Of a DNA stretch of 64,000 bases, positions 45,860 through 56,171 are shown piece by piece. The stretch is from Takakia lepidozioides (taxonomy: Eukaryota; Streptophyta; Takakiopsida; Takakiales; Takakiaceae): assembly GCA_030704615.1 (NCBI GenBank), contig CM060731.1:31372001-31436000 (forward strand), written 5' to 3'. A model generated the notes under the pieces. The model did no database searches. It was not told where the DNA came from and saw only the letters and a list, made by a program, of their open reading frames with translations. The position numbers and the translations under genes are program-made. Within the stretch, counting starts at the first letter, position 1, and each line of letters opens with the position of its first letter.

Positions 45860-47600
45860 GCAATGCTGATGCTGAGTGGGTTGATTGTGTGCAGCCATCT
45901 TACAAAGGCACAGGTAGTGACGTTTGCAAAACACCTGGGTGTGCCTTTCTCTGACACCTATTGCTGCATGGTAGGCCATTGTGGCCGGTGCCACCAGGTA
46001 CACCTTAGCTCTATATCTCACAAACTATAGCTGGAACAAGTTTTAGTTCAGTGATTGCATTAAATTTCGTGATTGCATGTGGGGATTTCTCGCCCTGTTC
46101 ATAAGCCTCTGGTGAGTTCTTGGTGTGCAATTCTCTCTCTGGAGGAAACTATCACTCTGAACTCTCTGCTATTGCCCCTCTGTATGAATGTCTTCATCTA
46201 GCTTCTCATTTACAAACTGTAAGACGAAGTATGCAGTGATGATGTGTGCTTGATGTACCAGTGCAAGCTGCGGCGGGGAAGCCTTTTTCTGCTGTTTCTG
46301 TGGAAGAACCTCCTGGCTTCTACGAGGCTTGAGAACCAAGCTGTGTACAGAAAATATTCCTAGCAGAGTGTTTCTGTATTCCTAGCAGAGTAGAAGAAGG
46401 CGACCTTGAGAATTGCGCTTTGGCCAATCACAGTGTCGTTGTTACTGGACGTTGCAGCCTGCATGGATGAGATCTTCAAGGAGCATGGACCATGAAGGTA
46501 CATTTCAATTGGGTTACACCAGCGGAAGAAGCACCAAAAATTGATATCCTAAACCATTTTAGACGAAAAAACCACAGTAATTTATAATCACTATAATATC
46601 TTAGCCATAATTGGCCATTATGGTTTTTTTGTTAAAATGGTTTACTGAACGTTGCAGCCTGCATAAATGGTGCTTCCGTCACACAGGGTAGAAGTATCCG
46701 CAGTGGCTCTCTCACACTGAGCCTTCCCTTTTTGGAAGAATTATGTGGTTCAGGCCTCCATTGAGGCTCAATGTTAGCCACAATGGGAGTCACAAATTAC
46801 TATAAAAGGAAGTGGGGCCATCATGCATCCATCAAAGCTTAGATATTCAAACTCCAGTCACAGTAATTGAATGGACTACACTGAAAAAGTATTCAAAACA
46901 GAACATGCTTTTGAGGTGATTGTTTCCTCCCCAATCTCTCCTGGGCTTTGTCTCTTCTCTGGAAAAAACTTGGCTCTGTACATTCACTGGACCTTAAAGA
47001 AACTTTATCCCTTCTCCGGAAAAAAGAGAGAAAAAAAACGATAAAAAACATGTGTCAGATGAGATGAAGCGCCAAAGGATGATTTCCTTATTGGAAAATA
47101 TGACAATAATTCAATCATTAAAATAACAGTGTGCCACAACTGGTGCTTCTATTCATGTCTTGACACTGCAATCGGCTCAACGACGTGGCTCCCCATTATG
47201 TGCAGGAATGCCTCATGAACGACTTTCATAGGATCAGTGTTAGACAACTCAGGCCACATCAGCATAACAAATGGCAGTGGGCAGTTTAGTGGTAAATGCA
47301 TTGTTGCTATGCACCATCCTCACTATACAAACTTTGCATGTGTGACTTGCATACTACAGTATGGTTGAAAATCTCTGAAAGAACCATTTCAAGAAGGTGG
47401 TTTAAGTCATGATAACCTTATTGAAGGTAATTTTGAGTTAACAATCTCAAAGTCATTATGACAAGGCTACAAGATCCAGAGGTGGCGCCTGGCCGTGCAA
47501 GACTAATGAACCAAGCGGAAGTTTCGAAAACATAATCTGTCAATATCAAACATGCTAGATTGCACCAATGATGAAATGTCCAATTATGTACGATATAGTA
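45860..47600. other. Intergenic, no gene recognised
   Basis: No coding signal was identified. A 95-bp near-palindrome lies at 46550-46644. Confidence 0.4.
46550..46644. repeat. 95-bp imperfect palindrome with TA borders
   Basis: TAAACCATTTTAG and a following A-run/CCACAGTAATT pair with AATTGGCCATTATGG, then a T-run and TTAAAATGGTTTA. It begins and ends with TA, as would a very short TA-inserting MITE. Confidence 0.45.
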
Positions 47601-47605
47601 CTTAC

Positions 47606-48194
47606 TACTTACCTAGCTTATTAGGCACTTCCGTGCCTAATAATTAATAAAAATGGAATATTATTAGGCAGATTCGTTTTTATTATTTAGGCACCTCACC
47701 TAGGTAATATCCAAACATTAGGCATGTATTTTTTTTGGTGAAAGGTCTGAGCATGTATTACAGTCGACCCTGGATAATAATGAACAATTGTTTTTCTTAC
47801 CCCCCTCAAAACTATTGTTGAGGTAATTTAAAAAAAAAAAAGCCATAATGGTTTTGAAAATAGATATTACCTCAACAATTGTTTTTGAGAAGATTCACAT
47901 GAGATAGGTGATGAGACTTATGAGGATGTAGTTGCATCAATGCAGGGCCCTTTGGAATTGTGTGGACATGAAATTTTAAATTGTAGGTATTTTTGCCTTT
48001 TTTTTTACTTTAAATAAATATAATTTAGGCCTTTTTCCACATATATAGACATTTTGGTGTTTTTCACAATTTTTGAGCAATTAGGCACTTCTCAGGTATT
48101 TTTTTCCAAGTTTTAGGCACAGTTTCCAAATATGTTCTAAAATTAATTAGGCACTTGATTTTGAATTAATTACCCCTAATAAGCTAGGTAAGTA
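47606..48194. mobile_element. Second TA-flanked TIR element (MITE)
   Basis: The perfect 18-bp inverted repeat CTTACCTAGCTTATTAGG occupies 47608-47625 and 48175-48192, each bordered by TA. The interior is A/T-rich with repeated TTAGGCAC-type motifs and an internal hairpin (ATTGTTGAGGTAAT against ATTACCTCAACAAT). Part of it (inverse of 47630-47695) resembles the left interior of the 27-kb element. It carries no coding sequence. Confidence 0.8.
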
Positions 48195-48351
48195 CGGTAG
48201 GTTGAGTCTATGATAAGGTTGTAGGAACCAGTGGTGGTCTTACACCCAAGTTTTAAGATGGGTATAACCCAGTTCAAAGCACGGGAATTAACCCCTAAAC
48301 GTCCACCAGGCCCAAATTGGGCCTCGACAGGTTTTCTTTTGCTCATATTTT

Positions 48352-49600
48352 TTGCCGATCTTGATGGAATTTGCCCAAAGTTGGACCGTGGAGTTGCTGG
48401 CAGCGTGTAGTTTACAGATCCAAGCTCTGATTGCCATAATTTGTGCAAGGTCACTGGGTAAGCAAAACTCTAAACCTGCTTTTGAGTTTCATGGTACTTG
48501 TGAGGGCAATGCAGAGAGTGTGTCCCCTCTCTACTTGCTTCGAAGTTCACAAGTGGAGGGGCGCGGTGTCGCTGGGCATAGTCAAGGTTTGGAATATTTC
48601 GGTGTCTTGGGTTGCACTGTCAAGGTGAAAGCAACTGACTTGAGTCTGCTAGACCTTGCAAGCTCCTCTGTGGCAATTCACTTCCGCTATGGTACTGTAA
48701 TTAACGTTAGTTGGGACATTGATGAAGCCCAAGAGATTTACCTTGTATCTTTTGTTGGTGGTATCGCTGTGCACTTTGTCAATTCATGTCTGTGTGTGCT
48801 TTTAGATGAAGGTAGTAGTGGGTGCATTATTGAGGAAATGCTAGGGCTTGAATTTGTCAATGTTCCTGAGAATGACCATGGGGAGAGCCACACATGAGGT
48901 GGTGCTTATGACCTACCAGAAAATTGGGAAGATTGGCCAGCAAAGCTGCTATTCGTTGATGATATGTGGAATTGTGAGACGAATTCCTTGCCAGAGGTAA
49001 TGTGGACTAATGGGGATTTAGGTCCAAACATACCTAACATGACTAACACTGTTTTTTTTTTCATATTTCCAAAATCGTTGGCGGGGCCACCTGTGAATTT
49101 CAAATGGCTACATGCAGAGAGAACACCAATGAATGTACCCTCATTTGGCTTCACACCTTTCAATTGCATCAGTTCAAACAGTTGGAGAGCCTCGTGACCA
49201 CGCCCATGTTGAGCATATCCTATAATCATCGCAGTCCATGAGACCACATCTGGTTTAAGAATTTTGTCGAACACCTCCCATGCATCTACACTCCCACATT
49301 TGGTATACATATCAATGAGGGCACTCCTGACACAGATATGAAGGACAAAGTCCACCTTTATGATCCTTTATCATCACGACATAGGGTCGGCACTAGAGTT
49401 GTCACTGGTGTGCCTGACAAAGACACATATAACTGTCGAGTTATTCCTGAAGGCATGTACCGTGTTGAGGTCCAGTATGTCCATGTTTCACATTGTGTGT
49501 TGCCTCATCCTAATGAGGAAGATGACCCACCGCAAACCGAATTGGACCACGTCCTTGGTAGGAACACCCTTTGGCCAGAGAAGAACCTGAGGAGGGGTTA
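48352..49600 (+). pseudogene. Unrecognised plus-strand gene fragment
   Basis: A 181-codon frame (48352-48897) is followed by blocks in the same strand: ENWEDWPAKLLFVDDMWN near 48917 and a frame at 49338-49601 ending LGRNTLWPEKNLRRG. The blocks read like protein (balanced composition, few low-complexity runs) but are split by stops and by an antisense PPR fragment. The last block loosely recalls the ..LG..V.WP.. segment of proteins encoded in plant CACTA-type elements; this is weak. The function is unknown. Confidence 0.35.
49080..49360 (-). pseudogene. Isolated PPR fragment
   Basis: About 90 codons encode an S motif (CVRSALIDMYTKCGSV), a P motif (DVVSWTAMIIGYAQHGRGHE) and the start of an L motif (VKPNEGTFIGVLSACSH). 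The similarity breaks off at both ends. It resembles but is not identical to repeats of the 33-35 kb gene and is embedded in the plus-strand fragment. Confidence 0.75.
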
Positions 49601-49984
49601 GAAGAATAGTTCGACCGGGCATAAACATTGCTGGCAGTGAGGAAAAGGTAGGAAAGTAGTTCATGGCTTTTAGCATGCTTGCGGAGACGTAGTGTAGATG
49701 TAGTATGTCACCCTTGTTCATGGCTGGATTCTGTTGACTCTGTTCCTGCACTTTCTCTCTTGGATTCTATTGTGTTTTTTGAATGGTGAATCTTCAAGAG
49801 TATTTGGGTATGCATATTCGCTTGGAATGTATGGGAAATGTATGAGAATGTATGAATCGCTTGCACACCACTCTATTAGTAGTATATGTGAGACTGTCAC
49901 AGTAGGCAAGAGTGGTTGTACGCCTCCAGATGCAGCCCTAACCACTAACATACCACTCTGGCAGTAATAATTCCAATATACGGT

Positions 49985-50290
49985 CCCTTACGGACACAGT
50001 TCACGAGTGGTTTCAGCACACAACCTAACTGCTACATCAATACTGGTACTCAGTCCGTGGTTTTAGCACACAAAGTAACCGCTACTGCAATAATGCTACA
50101 ACCACTCACTAAGTGGTCTTAGCACACAACCTAACCATTACCTCAATACTGTTAGAACCACACAGACAGTGGTTTTACCGCACAACCTAACCACTACCTC
50201 AATACTGTTAGAACCACTCAGACAGTGGTTTTACCACACATCCTAACCACTATTGCAACACTGGTAGAACCACTCAATAAGTGATAATAT
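49985..50290. repeat. Array of ~60-bp units with an ACCACT..AGTGGT palindrome
   Basis: About five units share ACCACTCAGACAGTGGTTTTA-like palindromes and the linker CACACAACCTAACCACTACC, then CAATACTG.TAGA. The layout (short palindrome plus linker, tandem) parallels the arrays around the kinase/RING region, with a different motif. Confidence 0.75.
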
Positions 50291-50559
50291 ACATTGTTTA
50301 TTCTCGTTTCATGACTATTCTTGTTATTCAATGCTCACTCACAGAGTTGTTTGTGTAGTCATTGCATTTTCCAGCGCATCCCTAAAATAGGGCACGTGCT
50401 AATTTTCAACATCGCCACGTGTTCAGATCGTGGTCAACATAATTGTGCAACCGGATGCGTCCACGTGTCTATATGGATACGGACACGTGTCCGTCCATTG
50501 CTAAGTATGATCGACGGAGTTGATGCGTCCACGTCGCATACAGTGGAAGTGGTTGGAAT

Positions 50560-50745
50560 CACTATGTTTTGAAGTGGTTAGTTTGCCACTGTGACACGTC
50601 AGACGTGACCTGGCTTACCACTGTGACACGTCACAAGTGGTTATTTTACCACTGTGACACGTAAGCGGACAGCTGGACTCGGAGGCAAGTAATCATAACC
50701 ACTGTCGTTAACCACTTCGGACACGTCATGTCTTTAACCATTGCT
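50560..50745. repeat. Second palindrome cluster (CCACTGTGACACGTCA..AGTGGTTA)
   Basis: ACCACTGTGACACGT occurs three times with intervening AGTGGTTA and CACGTCA motifs, followed by AACCACTGTCGTTAACCACT. It lies about 100 bp upstream of the plus-strand gene of this element. Confidence 0.6.
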
Positions 50746-50846
50746 GAGTCAAGATCCACTGGTTCTATACCACTAGACATGCACCTTCCGCTCCGTACTC
50801 ACTCCCCTGTTTCAGTTTGTTTCCACCACGATTATCTCTTTGCTTC

Positions 50847-52149
50847 ATGCAGGGAGACACAGCTTCACGCGCCAATGCTCAAGAATGCAACGCTGTTGCG
50901 AAGACTGCAAAAATGTGGTCCTTGGGGGCTGCGGACATTGACATAGGCTCGCGACGGATCAAGGCGGAGCTGATGAAAATCCGGAATTACTTGAAGGCCA
51001 CTGGACACCCGGACTTCCCTACCTCACAAGTACAAGAATTGCTTGCACAGTCCCCTCCACAGCCCCTGCCTCCGAGCGTCGGTCAGACTGTGGCCCTGTC
51101 AAAGGACGACTCGTACCTCCACGTCATATTTGAGCTGCAGAAATTCCCCGGTTCACCACCTTTTGGGGCTGCCCAGTTTACTGTCAAAAGAAACGAACTC
51201 CATTGTTGTTGCCTTGACGCTCTCGATGGCATCACTCCCTGAAATTGATGAGCCTCCTTTCCTATTGCAGGTGGCACAACATTGTGATCCCAGGGGACTT
51301 GCACACCATGAAGTTCCATTTTGCGATCCCTTCGACGGACTTGTCGAATCCCACTTCAACGACATGTTCCAGGTGGATGGTGGGGGGAACTTCCGTTATG
51401 CTGGAATTGATTCGTTCCTCAGGTTTGGTTGGATGAGTTTCGGCAATTTCCTGGGCCACCACCATGTCGTGCACCAAGTTCAGCAACTGCTTACAATTGC
51501 GAGTGGGCAACAGCCCATACTACACTTTGCAGAGATATTCATGTGTATGGAGTACATACGACAACGCGTGGTGGTCGTCTTCGCAGTGCAAAGTCCTCAT
51601 TGGTTCAAAGTGCTCTGGACAGGACAGCCTAAATACATATTTCCAGAGGCCCTCCAAAACTTCAAGCGTGCACTGCGATTGAAAGAGATGTTGGACATTG
51701 GATATGTTTCCCCAGCACATATATGTGATGACAACATAAGTACGTCTTCCCCTCTCCCTTACTTTTGCATTCCACTGTCATGCCTTGCTCCCCTGTTTGA
51801 TCTGCCCTCTCTTGCTCCCCAACACCATTCCATGATCCCCTGTTTCCACCTGCATTGTTTTGCTCCCCTGTTAGCCCCCTGAATGGTTGCTCGCTCCCCT
51901 GTCTTCTTGCCCTGCTGTGCCACACATTCTCTCAGTCGGAACGTGAATTTCGTGTGTAGGTGGACATGACTTCGACTTTGGATTTTACAAGGATGCTGCA
52001 GCCAAGTATGTGGAGGCAGTCCACTCCATGAAGATTGCTCGTGATCAAATTGATGCCCAATACCGGTATTCTCTAGCTAGAAATGTGTCAATTCCACTGT
52101 CACAGGTGAATACAGATGCCTTGCAGTCATCGCAATTGGACCTCTAGCA
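50847..52149 (+). CDS. Unrecognised spliced gene in the second repeat-bounded element
   Basis: The ATG at 50847 opens MQGDTASRANAQECNAVAKT and a charged helical stretch to a Pro-rich linker (QSPPQPLPPSV). The frame stops at 51240, where an intron is likely: CTATTGCAG at 51262-51270 precedes a new block (VESHFNDMFQVDGGGNFRYA, LRFGWMSFGNFLGHHHVVHQ, VVVFAVQSPHWFKVLW, NFKRALRLKEMLDIGYV). A second intron fits well: AA/GTACGT near 51738 to GTGTGTAG near 51959, joining in phase to GHDFDFGFYKDAAAKYVEAV and LARNVSIPLSQ. A stop TAG follows at 52147. The second intron is full of GCTCCCCTG. No domain was recognised. The region 3' of the TAG stays open in frame and Pro-rich, so the stop may be a lesion. 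Confidence 0.45.
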
Positions 52150-52760
52150 TTTTGATGATACTTTGGGGCCCGCAAATGAAATGTTGAACCACCCGCATGA
52201 TCCCTTCTCCGCCGAACCCTCACACCTCTCACCCAATGTGTCTGATCCCCTGTCTGGGCAACTATCTTCGCCCCCCCTGCCTGTCGTCTCTGCTCCCGGG
52301 TTTGCTCCCCACCTGGCCTCTGATCCCTTTTGCTTTCTATCTCTGCTCCCCTATCTACTAAGGTCCCTGCTCCCATGCCGTCCTCTGACCCCCCCTTGGT
52401 TGCTGTGTCTCCTCCTACGCCCACTACAGCCCCTGCTCCCATGCCGTCCTCTGACCCCCCCTTGGTTGCTGTGTCTCCTCCTACGCCCACTACAGCCCCT
52501 GCTCCCCGCAATTCGTCCGACCCCCTCTTGCTTTCGGTCTCTGCTCCCCTAACTACTGAGGTCCCTGCTCCTAAGCTGTCTTCTGACGCCCTCTTGCCTC
52601 CTGTCTCTGCTCCCCTGCTTATTGAGGTCCCTGCTCCCCAACCATCGTCTGACCCCCTCTGTGTTGTTGTCTCTCGTCCCACGCCGACGGAAATCCCTGC
52701 TCCCCCAATGTCCTCTGACCCCCCCTGCTTTCCATCTTTGCTCCCCTAACTATAACATGG
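52150..52760 (+). repeat. Pro/Ser-rich repeat tract built on GCTCCCCTG
   Basis: A ~60-bp unit repeats about eight times, reading on + as VSAPL.TEVPAP..SSDPL. The adjacent pair at about 52370-52510 is nearly identical. It could be a disordered C-terminal extension of the upstream gene after a stop, or non-coding repeat; antisense frames are artefacts. The 9-mer GCTCCCCTG is the core of each unit. Confidence 0.55.
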
Positions 52761-52861
52761 GAGCACAATATCTGGGAGGGGAAGATGACGATACAAAACT
52801 ACCAGACAGCAGGGGAGCATGCCAGAACAAAACACAATGGAGCAGAGGAAGGATAATTACC

Positions 52862-53781
52862 TGCATTGCCAACCACTTCCTGTACGCAATTCCTCCACGA
52901 TGGAAAATGGCACCAGATGCAGTGTGCTCTACGAAGGCCTTGAACCAACCATTATCTCCATATTTCAGGAAAGTAGGTAGCAAGAGAGTGGAGTCCGCAT
53001 CCAGGAGGTTGAGTATTTCCGGCTTTGAAATGGAATCACCAAGTGTAATTGTCAAATTCGCTCTTTCAATTTCCTCCACAATAGTCTGCACCTGTTTGCG
53101 TATGAACCCAACTCCCACAACGGACATGGGGCCGGTAGCCTCTAAGTTGGGGCCGATACCCTGTGAGATCGTTTGTTGTCTAGTGATCGGGCGGCCCCTC
53201 TGCTCCACTTCTGTGCTCCCCTCTGCTCCCCTCTGGGTCTTAGCAGGTCTCTTGTCTCTCACCGTTGCGCGTTCCTTCCTCTTCTGACCCGGGGGGGAAG
53301 ACTCTGTTTGCTCAGCATCAGAGACAGCCTGAGCCTGCGGCCTAACTGCTCCCTTCTTTCAATTCTCCGATTTCTTCTTGGCCGTGAGGTCATCTGCAGG
53401 AATGCGTCGGCGCTCCGGATTCGCACCTCACAGCCTCAAAACAATTGCCTTGTCCTCCTTTGGATTCACGACAGTCGGCTAGGGTTTAGCACCTTCGGGT
53501 GCAAGTGGGCACCCCTCCCCGTCAACCAAATGACGATTCAAACGCATTTTGTCCTTTTTGAGCACTCCACAGAACTTGCAGAGGTAAGGATCATGTGCAG
53601 TCCCAGTGCCCTGTCCAATTGCCCTTAATTCCACTGCAGCCTCCACTATCATCTCGTCATACTCCACTGGGTTATACCAGTAAGGGATACGGTCTCCCTT
53701 TCTACTGACGTGCAAATATATTCTCATTCCAGGGACTAGAGGTTCAAGCCTCTCGGAAGACTGTATTTTTGATTGGGGCAT
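52862..53781 (-). pseudogene. BED-like zinc-finger gene convergent with the 50.8-52.1 kb gene
   Basis: The minus-strand ATG at 53781 opens a 100-residue frame with LVPGMRIYLHVSRKGDRIPY and a finger CKFCGVLKKDKMRLNRHLVD, then GEGC (C-x2-C-x12-H-x6-C). This is the arrangement of BED-type fingers at the N-termini of hAT-like transposases. After a stop at 53479 the coding signal resumes in a frame with GQKRKERATVRDKRPAKTQ (nuclear-signal-like) and FIRKQVQTIVEEIERANLTI, LLPTFLKYGDNGWFKAFVEH and KWLAMQ, then a GTAATT splice donor near 52861. Two stops in that connecting stretch may reflect an intron or decay. No catalytic transposase domain was seen. Confidence 0.5.
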
Positions 53782-54060
53782 GTTGAAGCAGGAAGGAGAA
53801 GAGCAAACAGATGAGGAAGCAGAGGAGCAAGCAGACAAGGAAGCTGAAGAGGAGCAAACAGAGGAGCAGGGGAGAAACAGGGGAGCAGCTGAGGATCCTG
53901 CAGGCAAATAAACATGATAGCAAAACACCAGAGCAAAAGAGGAGGAAGGAGCAAAGCGCAAAACCCAAGCTGCACAGGAGAAAAGCAGGCGAAGGATAGA
54001 ATGGAGGGGAGCAGGATGAGCGAGACGAAACAATGTGACAGGGGAGCGAATGTCAACGGG
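53782..54060. repeat. GGAGCA/CAGGGGAGC-rich leader of the BED-like gene
   Basis: The stretch repeats GAGGAGCA, GGAGCAGGGGAG and AACAGGGGAGCAG on the plus strand. It is the likely 5' leader of the minus-strand gene. The Ser/Cys-rich minus-strand extension of the gene's frame through here is probably not translated. Confidence 0.5.
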
Positions 54061-54299
54061 GCTTGCAAAGTGACGGACGTGGCGCGCGAAGGGACGCGAC
54101 GATAATAGAAACGCCGCCAAAAAGTAAAAGCGGCCGTTCGCACGCGCGATCGCGTCGGATGGGCCCAAACGACATGGGAGCGTACAATGTAAGTATATAC
54201 ATCGTATCTAAATATGATGCCCGGTGGTTCGCGTTCATGAAGAGCGAAATGGGGAACGCAAAAACTGCAGGGAACAGGTCAGCAGAGAGACAGGAGAGC

Positions 54300-54870
54300 G
54301 GCCTCATAAAATGGGGCTGCATTCAGGGACTACTTGAATGACTGATAAGACCATTTTGTTGCAACCAAAACTACAATACACAGCATAAGTAGAACACATG
54401 CACAAGTAGCATGCACAAGTGGAACACATTTGAAGCACATGAAGAGAACATGAATACAACAAGAATGTGTCCGAAAGAGCCATACTGACCACAATCGGAT
54501 TGTTAGTCATACCAACTTGTACCCCGCACCTTCAAAGAGTTGCATGCAATACGGACTGAACAATTGGAACAGAATGTGATGTGCTCATGCGAAGCTTCGG
54601 AGAACACCTGCACATGGATCCGCCATGGAATGAGAATATTTTCGCACGATAACCATAGGATATCCCAGTACGTTGTTGGCCGCAGCATCGGAAACAATCG
54701 CAAACAATCGAAGAATCGGAGGCAAGAAAGCCATCATCATATTGCAAACTCAAAGATGAAACTGTCACACGCGAAGAAGAAACCCTCGCTAGGTCTGGAA
54801 GCCGCTCTTCTACCTCGGTTGTGGAACGTCGATGGAAAATAGATGGCGACGATTGCACGATTAAATAGGC
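54300..54870. other. Unique-looking spacer before the minisatellite
   Basis: A small cluster of GCACAAGTAG/GAACACAT motifs lies near 54385-54450. No coding sequence was recognised. Confidence 0.35.
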
Positions 54871-54879
54871 CACACAGGG

Positions 54880-55835
54880 TCGCAGAGGGACAGGGGAGCG
54901 GAGAGCGCCATAGGACAGGGGAGCAGAACAGGAGAGCAGAGGCACGGGGCCGCGTTGGGGGGGGGATATAGGAGAGCGGGGGAAACAGGGGAGCAGAGAT
55001 ACAGGGGAGCGAAGGAGGGGAGCGAAGAGCGCCGCGGGGGAGCGAAACAGGGGAGCGCGGGCACAGGGAAACGGAGAGCGCCGCGAGGGAACGAAACAGG
55101 GGAGCAGAGAAACAAGGGAGCGGAGGAGAGCGGGGAGTGAAACAGGGGAGTGCAGGCACAAGGGAGCGGAGAGCGCCACGAGGGAACGAAACAGGGGAGC
55201 AAACATACAGGGGAGCCGAAAGCTCCGCGGGGGCGGGGATACAGGGGTGCAACGAAAAAGGATCGCGGAAGCACCAGGGAGCGGGGAGCGCCGCGGGGGA
55301 GCAGAGATACAGGGGAGCGTAAAGCTCCGCGGGGGGGTTTACAGGGGAGCAGCGAAACAGGGTCGTGGAAGCACCAGGGATCGGGGAGCGCCGCGGGGGA
55401 GCGCAACAAGGGAGCAGCAAAACAAGGAAGCAGAGGCACAGGGGGCAGAGAAGGGGAGGAGCGAAACAGGGGAGCAGATATACAGGGGAGCGAAGGTGGG
55501 GAGCAGAGAGCGCCGCGGGAGGGGCAACGTAATAGGGGAGCAGAGAAACAGGGAAGCGGAGATACAGGGGACCGAAAGAAGGGAGCGGGGAGCTCCGCGG
55601 GAGGGGGGGCTGAAACAGGGGAGCGTAGGCACCGGGGAACGGAGCGCACGGGGGGAGCCAAACAGGGGAGCAGAGACACAGGGGAGCGGAGGCAGAGGGG
55701 AGCGGAGAGCGCCGTGGGGGGACGAAACAAGGAGCAGAAAAACAGAGGAGCGGAGAAACAGGTGAGCGGGGAGCACCGTGGGGGAACGCAACAGGAGAGC
55801 AGGGAGCCCCGCGGGGGCCGGGCTGGCTGGTCAGG
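54880..55835. repeat. CAGGGGAGC minisatellite, ~950 bp
   Basis: ACAGGGGAGC followed by 6-15 variable bases (often AGAGAT, GAA or GGAGAGCGCCGCGGGGG) repeats dozens of times. Long Pro/Arg-rich frames on both strands (up to 400 codons) are products of the repeat and are not called as genes. A G-run ends the field near 55855-55866. Confidence 0.85.
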
Positions 55836-56171
55836 GGGCGGCACGTACGGTCCCGGGGGGGGGGGGGATTTGACAGGCGGCTCCGGCAGCGCGCCCGGCT
55901 CCGGCCAGGGGGGCCCACGGTCTCGCATTCAACTCCCATCCTATGTCTAGTGTAAACCTTTATGGCATCATGTCCTTTGAATCAAAGCTTATTTTCAATA
56001 TGACTAAAGCATGATGGCTGCAGGCTTTTGATCCATTGCCTCCACCTTTTTGTCTCTTGATATGATCATGACCCCCAATCTGTAATAAGATTACAGAAAC
56101 CGAAGGAGGCAGTTTACAGAAAATTGATACAGTACTTTCAACTGCTGAAGCAGTGGGGGATTAAACACCCG

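Noticed and set aside
52077-52682. Minus-strand Gly/Thr-rich 201-codon frame.
   Set aside because: It is antisense to the GCTCCCCTG tract and repeats with the same period; most likely a repeat artefact.
54737-55939. Long minus-strand Pro/Arg-rich frames (400 and 355 codons) and their plus-strand partners.
   Set aside because: They run entirely across the CAGGGGAGC minisatellite; several frames stay open at once because the repeat lacks stops. There are no domains and no splice logic.
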